From Nemertoderma westbladi (taxonomy: Eukaryota; Xenacoelomorpha; Nemertodermatida; Nemertodermatidae), in assembly GCA_032718475.1 (NCBI GenBank), contig JAUCBJ010009120.1:41909-105908 (forward strand): a stretch of DNA of 64,000 bases. Direction: 5' to 3'. The translations under genes and the position numbers were made by a program. A model generated the notes under the pieces. The model ran no database searches. It worked only from the letters and a program-made list of their open reading frames with translations, and was not told the origin of the DNA. Of this stretch, positions 35,685-45,103 are shown piece after piece (within the stretch, counting starts at the first letter, position 1; each line of letters begins with the position of its first letter).

Positions 35685-36325
35685 TCTGACCCTATTTATG
35701 TTTCTTACAAAGCTTAGAGATCCACTGTCGGCCATTTATAGAGATTCCATCCATAATAATTCACTGCACTTTTTTTAAAACAAAAAAAATAATATAGGTG
35801 TTTTTTTCATCAGTAATAATTGCTTCAAGGTGATACATTAAAACTAAACTACAACACAATACTGCTACATAAGTACAACCTTACAATGCTCCCATCCTCG
35901 TGTCTTTATTGGACTCAGTACGCTCGTTCGTTTAATCAATCAACTTGGATCAGCACACTGTAAAGTGCCACACAATAATTTGTAAATAAGTAGCTACCGA
36001 GCCGTGTTGAATGTATCTATCCATCCAGCCATAACATAATTGATAGTAATTACTAATTATTAGCAAAATATCAATCGATTATGTTATTTCTATTTTTAGT
36101 GATACGGTAGTTTTTTTTTAAATAATTTGTCACCTATTACTTGCACTTAGTAATTACTGTTCTTGTAATTGTTTAATTGTCGGCTATTCGATAAACTTGA
36201 GATAAATTCAATTCGTTTTGCAGTATAACAAATCTCATTGTTAATGTTAATTGCGTTAATATAAATATATCATTTGATTTTTCAACCAGTTCTATAGCAT
36301 TTTCTTATCCAATGCATACAAACAT
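35685..36325. other. Intergenic DNA, nothing recognised
   Basis: AT-rich, no supported ORF or repeat. Confidence 0.6.
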
Positions 36326-36520
36326 GGGTGGAAACTGGACGTAAATCCCAGCTCGGCGAATTATTATACCGCCTCAATCTTTAAAATCAATTTAGGGAAA
36401 GGAACAGGTTACAGTTTCACGTTATTCTAACCAAAACAATCACCTGTTATTTGCGTTGATTTTACCCTGGAGATGGGATGGATTTTTATTGAGTCGAACC
36501 CCCCCCCCCCCCCCCCCCCC
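36326..36520. mobile_element. MITE with GGAAACTGGACG-type ends, copy 2 (inverted)
   Basis: Reverse-complement relative of the element at 22990-23227: the left end GGGTGGAAACTGGACG and the right end GATTTTTATTGAGTCGAACC with a run of about 22 C. The shared core reads GGGAAAGGAACAGGTTACAG. The C run marks the element end in both copies. Confidence 0.65.
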
Positions 36521-36731
36521 TACTTTATGCTGCATGGAGGAGGCAATTTTTCTGTATTAATGTTCCAGAATACCTGACCTGACCGGTTGTAGCTTAAGAT
36601 TGAAAGCGAAAATAATAATTGTGACTCACCCACTGAGGAGAAGAGAGGTCAAACAACCTCTGTTCACGCAATATCGTTACAATTTGTAGAAAAATGGGGG
36701 GGGGGGGGGGAAACTATATAGAATAGATATA

Positions 36732-36795
36732 GATCAAAGGATGGTATGCTTGAGCATGTGGATGACTTCTGTTACCTGGGATCATGGATTACGAG
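36732..36795 (+). pseudogene. 64-bp LINE fragment
   Basis: Encodes SKDGMLEHVDDFCYLGSWI, the same peptide as in the LINE at 49075-50771 (reverse strand near 49605-49665). Similarity is abrupt at both ends, and a G12 run lies just upstream (36696-36710). Confidence 0.75.
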
Positions 36796-37438
36796 GTTTC
36801 AGTGCAGCAAGCCGATTATAGTAGTGGTAGTACGTCAGCCAGTCGTGAAGTTATTCTTGAATATCTTAAGCGATTCGTTGGTACCGTTGTTGGAGAGAGG
36901 ACAATGCATTGATTCCAAATATGTAACACAATTTGAATTTCGTTGCGAATATGGGTTTTTAGAAAAAAATTTATTGATGATTTAATTTATGGAAATTTAT
37001 TATATTTTAATATTAATACAGATAAGTATTCAATCTATCTCAGTTGCAAATTTCATTCAATCTCATTAAGATTTGTATAAAAATTTGCGGGGGGGGGGGG
37101 GTTGCTATTGAATTATGCTATTATATTCCGCGGCATGGTGTACACTTAATTGTTTGTAAGAACTGCCAATTTTAAAAATTTAATTTTTCTTAATTGAATT
37201 GTAAGATTTGTAAATAAAGGTGTGCTTCTATTAACAGTATCAATTGAAATACATACGAAACCGAGAAAGAACAGTTCCTATGGATTCTGACATCCATATT
37301 CTAGAATATTGTGAAAAATAAAGATACTAAGATGAATAATGATACTAAGGACTGTATATTAGTCGTAGCACAGTTAACATAATGCAGAATAATACGTATT
37401 AGCTATTTATCTGCTTATTTTCCCGCACAAATCGTAAG
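36796..37438. other. Intergenic or intronic AT-rich DNA
   Basis: Contains a G run near 37089-37101. No coding signal that I can defend; upstream exons of the polycystin-like gene were looked for (GPS cysteine motif) and not found. Confidence 0.5.
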
Positions 37439-37592
37439 GTAATGGCTGTGACTGACGCAATAAAGAAACGAGCCGTTTTAAACGAGATAACAGTTATAGT
37501 TTGCTGTGCGGTCTGGTGTTTGTTTATAGTTGGGGTAATATTCGCCTACTATAGAGATTATACTAATACTCAGAGATGGTTTACTATATTAG
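37439..37592 (+). CDS. Probable TM1 exon of the polycystin-1-like gene
   Basis: An open frame (80 codons from ATG 37442 to the stop) encodes DAIKKRAVLNEITVIVCCAV then WCLFIVGVIFAYYRDYTNTQ, a hydrophobic helix followed by a basic edge. In polycystin-1 family proteins one membrane helix precedes the PLAT domain and is followed by R.KD...W..T.L.D. If the exon ends at 37592 (G|GTTGGC), the carried G joins TT at 41984 to give RWFTILVDQYKDMDHLYEV, which fits the family pattern and keeps the phase. The donor is weak (GTTGGC), and the 5' limit is uncertain (AG at 37437-37438 is one choice). Otherwise this could be a chance ORF. Confidence 0.45.
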
Positions 37593-37711
37593 GTTGGCTT
37601 AATATAATTAATTTAATTAATAATAATTTTAAGAAATGGGATAGTGTGCCTACCAATGCACAGCCATCTGTACTAGTGCAGTAAGCGTACACCCCCACCA
37701 ACGTTTTATAC

Positions 37712-38738
37712 GGCTAGAGTTCCGTATAGAACTGCATTTTAAAACATATGTCATTGTTACTATGGCAACATTGAAGAGTTCTAGAACAATAGAAAAGTAT
37801 TATATACTATTCTAGAACATAAATAAAATAAAAAATAGAATGTTCTAGAAAATATAGCTACAGTAGTTTTTTTTAATTTTAAAATAGCTAGTAAATTTAA
37901 AAAAATATCCAATTTGGTAGATAAATTTTCTAATAAATAAATAATATAAATAAATATATTTTTTTGTATTACTAGCTATTCTAAATTTGAAAAATAACTA
38001 GCTATATGTTCTAGAACATTATATTGTTTGTATTATTTATGCTCTAGAATAGTGTATAATACATACAATATTACATAAGTAAAATAAAAATAATAATGTT
38101 CTAAAACATATAGCTAGTTTTTTAATTTAAAAATAGCTAGTAAATTTAACAAATAATACAATTTGGTACTGGTAGATAAATTTATTAATAATAATATAAT
38201 TAAATAAATTTTTTTTATTACTAGCTATATTTTGTTATATTTTTGTATATTGTTATTTATATTATTATTAAAAAATTGATCTACCGGTACCAAATTGTAT
38301 TATTTGTTAAATTTACTAGCTATTTTGAAATTAAAAAAATAGCTATATGTTTTAGAACGATATTATTTTTTATTTTATTAATGTAATATTATATGTATTA
38401 TACATAAATATGCATAAATAATACAAATAATTCAATGTTCCAAAACATATAGCTAGTTATTTTTCAAATTTAAAATAGCTAGTAATACAAAAAAAATATT
38501 TATTTATATTATTTATCTATTAGAAAATTTACCTACCAAATTGGATATTTTTTTTAATTTACTAGTTATTTTAAAATTAAAAAAAAACTAGCTATATGTT
38601 CTAGAACATTATATTTTTTATTTTATTTATGTTCTAGAATAGTATATAATACTTTTCTATTGTTCTAGAACTCTTCAATGTTGCCATAGTAACAATAACA
38701 TATGTTTTAAAATTGCAGTTCTATACGGAACTCTAGCC
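37712..38738. mobile_element. 1.03-kb foldback element made of two long inverted arms
   Basis: The left end GGCTAGAGTTCCGTATAGAA is the inverse of the right end TTCTATACGGAACTCTAGCC, and inverted similarity continues inward over about 500 bp per arm to a centre near 38215 (GAACATTGCC-type, TATGGCAACATTGAAGAG and AATTTACTAGCTATTTT blocks on both arms). The arms are AT-rich and carry many TTCTAGAA palindromes and AGCTAG motifs. No ORF. A partial relative lies at 48045-48190. Confidence 0.8.
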
Positions 38739-39244
38739 AAAAAAAAAAAAAATTACAGTTAGGTGTTATACAGTATAATCACAATGATAATATTTATTTG
38801 AACCTGTAACCATAGCAACTTATTCTGAAATAAATTCATAAAATAAAGTTGTAGCCTAGTAGGAGTTGAATAAGGAAGGGAAGTTTATAGGCCTATTTGA
38901 TAAAAATTGCTTTTTTAAAAAATAATAGGTTTCTTGCAAAATCGCTAGCTAGCATGAAAATTGGTACCGGTAGTTATTAATGCTTATTGGTAATTAAACA
39001 ATATATTACACATAATAATAATTTCTAATAAAATTAGGCAATTAAAAAAAATGTTCTAGAACAAAAATTATTTGTTCCAAATACAGTAGCAGTAGAGTCA
39101 GATATGGGGACCATCACCCACAGCTACTCTGACTCTGAAACACATGCCCCGACCTGTTGTAAAATGTAAATTTTCTTCGGCCGCTAGGCCAGGGATTACG
39201 CACAAAGTCTGACGACTTATTTCCAGTACTCATTTAGCTACCAC
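38739..39244. other. Intron DNA including part of a possible SINE
   Basis: Mostly AT-rich. The last 130 bp (about 39110-39248) is less AT-rich and is contiguous with the tRNA-like sequence at 40806 once the piggyBac-type element is removed, so it may be the tail of that SINE. Confidence 0.4.
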
Positions 39245-40805
39245 TTAACCCTATTAAACCCGGGGGGGGGGTCAATATGACCCCCCCCGTGGTTTTTTTA
39301 TTATAATTCTGAAACAAAGGCAGTTGGGAATCTGAAATTTTATGACTTTTCCTAAAAATCTATTGTCTTCCTAGTAGTGAAAACCGTTTTCAAAAATATT
39401 GGGTACTTTTCGAGTTATAGCACCATTTTTTAACCCTACTTTTGGCACTTTTTTTGAGACGTTTTTTGAAAATTACATTTCATTAAATATGAATTGTAAC
39501 ATCTCTATTTTTGATTTACACCGGTTTTTTGGTGTTAGAAATTTGATGGAATTCATATAAATTGATTTAGAAATTTCAAACTTGTTTTTTTCGGCGGGTG
39601 CCAAATTTTGGTGCCAGCACCAAATTTCGAAATAAGTCAATTTTGTAAATTGATCGTTTGAAACTTGTTTTTTACGCAATTGGGGTTTTTTGGGTTTCTG
39701 GATTCGATGAAATATATACGAGTTGCACCAAGCGTATCAAACTTGTATTTTTCGGTGCTGTGTGCAAATTTTGGTGCTAGCACGAAATTTTGAAAATCCA
39801 TTCAATAGATAAAATTGCTTGTGACAATTTATTTCTTGCGTTTTAGAGGTTTATGGCTGTTCTGAATTCAATGGAAAATATAATTATCGATCTAGACATC
39901 TCAAACTTGTATTTTTCGGATGTGGGTGCAAAATTTGGTGCTAGCACCAAATTTTGAAAACCATCAAATATATAAATTGATTGTGTCACCTTGTTTCTTG
40001 CGTTATACGGGTTTGTGATGGTTCTGAATTCAATGGAATCAGTAAAAATTTCATAAGAGTTCTCAAACTTGTATTTTTCGCCGGTGGGTGAAAATTGTTG
40101 TGCCAGCACCAAATTTTGGAAAATATGCAAATTGATAAGTAGATAGTATCACCTTGTTTCTTGCGTTATACGGGTTTATGAGGGTCCTGAATCCGATGGA
40201 ATCAATAAAAACAGCACTGGACATCGCAAACTTGTACTTTTTGGTGATGGGTACGAAATTTGGTGCTAGCACCAAAATTTGCCAAATTACGCCGAAAAAT
40301 ACAAGTAGCAATGATCTGGCATATTAGAAATGTATTCCATTAGAATCAGCGCCCTCGAAAACCTGAAAATGTGAATTTATAGCATCGTATAAGTGAATTA
40401 CAAATTTTGTGTTCTAACTGAAAAGTGCTGGTTACTTGTTTTTTTCATTTTTTTCCTACGCAGAGAGGACTAAACAGCCATTTATAGTAATCATATCATT
40501 TTTTAATATTTTCCAATGTATTTTGCACCCCAGAAAACCTGTATTGAAAAATAATTAGCCGAAAATGTAACTTTCAAATTTTGTGAAAATTGTGCACTAC
40601 TTGTAATTTTGGTGCTGCAATATAACCACCCCAGTACATTTTTTCGAAAATTTTTTTTTTCGGTCGGATCCAGACAAGTGATACCTACGTACAAACAAAA
40701 AATCAGACGTTTTCGTAAATATTTGTAGATTTTAGAGGGGGGGGTCAATATGACCCCTCCCCGGTATTTGTACAACATTTTATAGCCCGGTACTAATAGG
40801 GTTAA
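39245..40805. mobile_element. piggyBac-type non-autonomous element with TTAA target duplication
   Basis: TTAA at 39245-39248 and at 40802-40805 flank a 1553-bp element whose ends are CCCTATTA (39249) and TAATAGGG (ending 40801). TTAA duplication plus CCC..GGG termini are the signature of piggyBac. Just inside both ends is a G-run/C-run hairpin built around GGTCAATATGACC (39270 and 40743). The interior has no transposase frame and instead holds about five 162-bp tandem units. It lies in the intron of the polycystin-like gene. Confidence 0.85.
39480..40290. repeat. About five 162-bp tandem units inside the piggyBac-type element
   Basis: The landmark CAAACTTGT occurs at 39577, 39738, 39902, 40064 and 40227, steps of 161-164 bp. 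Most units contain the palindrome TTGGTGCTAGCACCAA or a near copy, and TTTCTTGCGTTATACGGG. Units have diverged by substitutions, so the array is old. Confidence 0.85.
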
Positions 40806-41060
40806 GGATGCAAGGCAGAGATGCGCCCTCGCTGGTCCCTTTAAAGCATCGTGCCGAAACGAAAACTGCCCTGGCCAATGTGAGGATCGAACCCACGACC
40901 TACGGGAGATGTGAATTCAATGCAACCACTACACCAAGGTGGAACCTTGTGTTGGGCCATGGCCTACACTCCTGCCTGCCACATGCAGGTCGCATTGGAG
41001 TGCACCTTAATGGAAATGATAGCACATCTACTCCTTACCAGCCATTCATAAATTACTACA
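40806..41060 (-). mobile_element. tRNA-derived SINE (minus strand), split by the piggyBac-type element
   Basis: On the minus strand a Pol III A box (TGGTGTAGTGG) and B box (GGGTTCGATCC) are spaced as in a tRNA (about 40952-40878), and the T arm pairs as GTGGG/CTCAC. The acceptor strands do not pair (TCCACCT against ATTGGCC), so it is not a working tRNA gene. The sequence continues to the TTAA at 40802 and appears to resume before 39245. The outer limit near 41060 is uncertain. Confidence 0.6.
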
Positions 41061-41983
41061 TATTTTAAAGAAAATCTCATTTTCGCCTCACTTATTAGGC
41101 CACACCTCACTCTTTATATGGCCTATTGTATTTATACATTTTTTAGATCGAGAATACAACTTGAAATAAATAGTTTTTTTCACATCAGTCACCCATGAAG
41201 GTCGATTAGGGTGTATGAAAAACACTGGACAACTGGTACCATATCTTACCTCGGCCTAAACTATGATAAATTTCCCGATTTGGTTGCCAAACATAAATAC
41301 ATTTATCGAATTGAAAATAATTATAGTTGAACCAATTAGAGTGATGCTATGCAGTTGATTTTTAGCTCATTGTAACTGCAGTGGTCGTGGATATAGTTGT
41401 AGTGGAGTCAGGTGTGGACAATATTTTTAGTGCTTCAAGTAATAAGGTCTAATTTACAATACACTCGCGACTGAAGGCTTTCACATTGATTCATATTATA
41501 GTTGGAACATTTTTGGTTGAGATATTAACTTATTTGCAGCTGATTGTAATCGCAATGGTGAAGTTGGAGTGGAGACATGTTTTGGGCAGGAAATACTTTA
41601 AATTTGAGAATGTATGGTAGATTTTCAAATATAGGGTACTTTGTACTCTTACAATTCAAAATGGTCTTCATTGTAAATTATTTTACAGTATATCCATCAT
41701 TGCGGTTGCATGAGCCCTAGATCGCTTCACAGCGCCACCCAAGTAATTAATAGTGCTATAAGTGGATACTGAAATAGCAGTGAGGTTGGGACGGGGCAAA
41801 TATTGATATAGTGGGCTGAAAATTGGTGTGCAAATGTTTTTCCACGCGGGTGTTACTTGCCACTTTAGAGACATAAAAAAAATGGGCCATTTATGTCCCT
41901 CCCTTTTGAGGGTGATGAAATTTCTTTACAATTATTTAATAACATCGCTTTGTTTTAGTAATAATAATATTTGTATTTCCTAG
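41061..41983 (+). other. Distal part of the polycystin intron
   Basis: AT-rich, no supported ORF. It ends with the acceptor TTTGTATTTCCTAG (AG at 41982-41983). Confidence 0.6.
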
Positions 41984-44900
41984 TTGACCAATACAAAGAT
42001 ATGGATCATCTGTATGAGGTCGATATTTACACAGGTAACCGGTGGGGATCGTCGACTAAATGTAAAGTTTTTATCACACTCATCGGAGATTTAGGGAAAA
42101 GCAGCGCATATGAAATCGTTGATAACCATAAAAATCTGTTCCAGAGATCTAATAGAGATGTTATCATAATTGCTACCCGAAATCTTGGCAATATCCAAAG
42201 AGTACAACTCACCATCTTACCTTGTAAGGGTAGAGACAATGAATGGTATCTCAGTCGTATCCACGTCTTAGATATTCATACACATAACACATGGTACTTT
42301 CATTACGGTAATTGGATCCAGCCTGCTCAATCCGATATATCCACTGAATTGAAAATTATCATGGATGGCACACCAAATGAGTTAGTTCAACGTAAAGAGT
42401 TACTTCCTCAATTCTTCCGATTATTTTGTGTTCACCATGCGACATATTCCATATTCTCATCACAATCGATAAAACAATTCACTTACATCCGCAGGATCAC
42501 CTTCATACATCTCCTAATAACATCAATGATAGCATTTAATACGTACAGGTTTTTTAAGAAATCGTCTGGCGTTAAGAATGCACGAGGTTGGTTTAGATTA
42601 ACTTCTGAGTTCGGCACTGAACCTTATATTTTAGTAGAATCAATCTATTCAGCAACCGTTGGATTTATTGTTTATAGTATTTTTGTGGGGGCATTCATGT
42701 TTGTCCGCGAGAAAATGAATGTAGTGAGAATACAAAGAAAACAACGATATCGCTTGTCGGATTCCGCTAATGAGTCGAAGAAAGGATTCGAGAAATTAAA
42801 TATTCCAGTTGATTCCGAAAAATATGACAGTAGTGTTCCCAATTCTCCCTTATCAGTATTGGAATCAATTCAGTTTTATATTTGGGTGGTAGCTCTAATT
42901 ATTTGTATACTCAATACCATATATGTACTTGTCATGACTTTGTACGACAGAGACCACCAAAAGTACCTAGATTTGTTAATGACAACTATTATAGGTTTTA
43001 TTATATGGATTTTAATTCTGGAACCTCTCAAAGTTATTGCAATATTTTCCTATCCTTTTTATTTCTCAAAGAAGCCCAAGTTAGAACATGGCGACGCGGT
43101 GAAACTGAGTGAAGATATGAAGGATCTGCAAGATGATTACAACCAAGGACACAAAACCAAAATAAAACGTTCCGCAATAAGTCCAACCATGAAGAATCTA
43201 ATTAAAATGATCTTTTACTTTCTCATTGTAGCTAATGTCTCGGTAATAGCTTACTACAAAGAAACGAGGATCGCATATAAAGCAGTTACTAATGTTAAAG
43301 ATAATTTTTTTGGAGAAGTTGATTTGGTAGAAAATAAAGATGATTTCTGGCTTTGGTTGTACTATGGTTTCCTTCCCAGTGTGTATAGTACAGCTGACAA
43401 GAGCATAGATGGAAATATAGTACCAAAAGCCGACCAAATGGGAAAGCGTGTTGGAGCAGTGCGTTTAAGGCAGCACCGTGTTAAACCATGGAGTAAAGAC
43501 AAACTCACCCTGCAATACAGCTTACTTAGAACCAAGGGTCACCATCTAATTCCTCTAAGTGAAATCAGGAACAAATGGGATGACAAATTGATAAGAAGAA
43601 ATCGAGAATTTTCTAGATCCATTTTGAGTAGCAGTAGAAAAAGAAGACGGTTACTTTCAGCGAAAGCTGTTTCTCTGGATAATAAAGAGATTCAAAGAAA
43701 TTCAGCAGTGAGATCTAAGTATTCCCTAGAATTAAACAGTCCGTTAAATAGCAGCCAATGTTCGTGGCTTAGCGATCACTGCCGCCCTAAATACACCACA
43801 GACACAGCCGATAAGGAATGTTATTCTGAAGGTTACAAAGATGTGCGAAACACAGTACCAAAGGACACCAAAGGATGGTTCTTTTGCCATTCAGAATCGA
43901 AAGAGGGAAGTGATCCGACAGTAGGCTATTTTTCGAATTATCCCCAAGGAGGATATACAGCTGTCCTAAGAGATGAACTCTCAAATGTTTCATTTTATAA
44001 TGAAATCTCCCACGTAGTAAGTGAGCATTTGAGGGATACATATTGGATTGACGAATATACTAGAGCTGTGTTTGTGGAATTTACTTTGTATCATGCCAAT
44101 TACGATCTCTTGTGTCCATCAAGCGTTTTGTTCGAGTTTGGGGCATCTGGAAACACAGTGACTAAGGTCTATGTAGATGCGATGCCCATGCATCAGTATG
44201 GCATGAAGATAATTATTGTGCAGGCATTATTTTATGTCCTCGCAATAATACAATTTCTAGAATTGTTGAATGAGTTTATGGAAGCTAAATTCCAGTTCAT
44301 GATTCGGTATCGTTTTGATAACATAATATTTCTAGGAAGCTCGGTATCCGAAATGTACTATTTCAGTTTACGGGATTCTTCGGCTAGAGAGGTGATTCAC
44401 ATGCTGAATACGAGAGATCCTTCCGAGTACATATACCCTTGGAATCTGGTACATGCAGAGAATTACTTGAATCTAAGCATGGGTCTCATAATATTTAACC
44501 TTACTCTGAAACTCATTAGCCTCCTCAGTAAGGAACGCGCTATACGAACCATCTTATTGACTATGAAACTTGCCGGAAGTTCTATAATTGCCGTATGGGT
44601 GTTGTTCTTTCTTATGAGTCTATTTTTTGCGCTTGTTGGTCAAATGTTGTTGTGCAACAAAGATGTTAACTATAGTTCTTTGTCTCGTTCGATAGCCTCT
44701 GTGTATCTCTTCACTCTAGGAGAAGTTGATTATGAAGCGATTATGTCTCTAGGAAAGTTAGGATATTTCTACTTTATTGTAATATCATGGGTTCTAATCT
44801 TTGTCATGTTTCCACTTAAAGCCGCTATTATTGTAACCACCTACCGACAAGCGATAGAGATGGAGGATGAAGATCTTGTCGAAGATGCTTTTGAGATGAT

Positions 44901-45066
44901 GGAGAGATTAGTAAAGGCGACGATCAAGGAAATTGAAAGCGTGTTTCGTTTCGTTGGAGATAATACAGAGAGCCAAACAAGCAGTAAGAAACTGACGAAA
45001 CATAAACGTAGGCCAACTGGGGGGACAGCAGAATCAGGAGTGTCTGTGGAACCTCCTACTGGGTAG
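41984..45066 (+). CDS. Polycystin-1-like (PKD1 family) protein, 3.1-kb terminal exon
   Basis: One exon encodes about 1027 residues ending at TAG 45064-45066. Numbering from 41971 (part of the same open frame): PLAT/LH2 domain at about 14-128 (YEVDIYTGNRWGSSTKCKVF), then the polycystin channel unit with membrane helices near 173-195, 219-245, 299-323, 334-360 and 409-428, a long luminal TOP/polycystin domain (about 430-740) with the family motif RAVFVEFTLYHANYDLL at 698-714, helices near 741-765, 828-853, 868-893 and 931-949, and a pore loop SVYLFTLGEVDYEAI (910-924). A basic insert RKRRR sits at 556-560. The C-terminal tail is short, with an acidic/helical stretch (MEDEDLVEDAFEMMERL). The exon begins at a clear acceptor in phase 1, so it is not the gene start; TM1, GAIN/GPS and any ectodomain must be upstream. 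Such proteins are mechano- or ligand-gated cation channel partners in cilia or sperm. Confidence 0.9.
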
Positions 45067-45097
45067 AAGGACAGCCTACTCTTCTATAGAGGTCAAG

Positions 45098-45103
45098 AAT
45101 AAA
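45098..45103 (+). terminator. Poly(A) signal of the polycystin-like gene
   Basis: AATAAA 31 bp after the stop codon, followed by AT-rich DNA. A short 3' UTR is implied. Confidence 0.55.

Noticed and set aside
40878-40952. Functional tRNA gene on the minus strand
   Set aside because: A and B boxes and the T arm are present, but the acceptor stem does not pair, so it is the head of a SINE.
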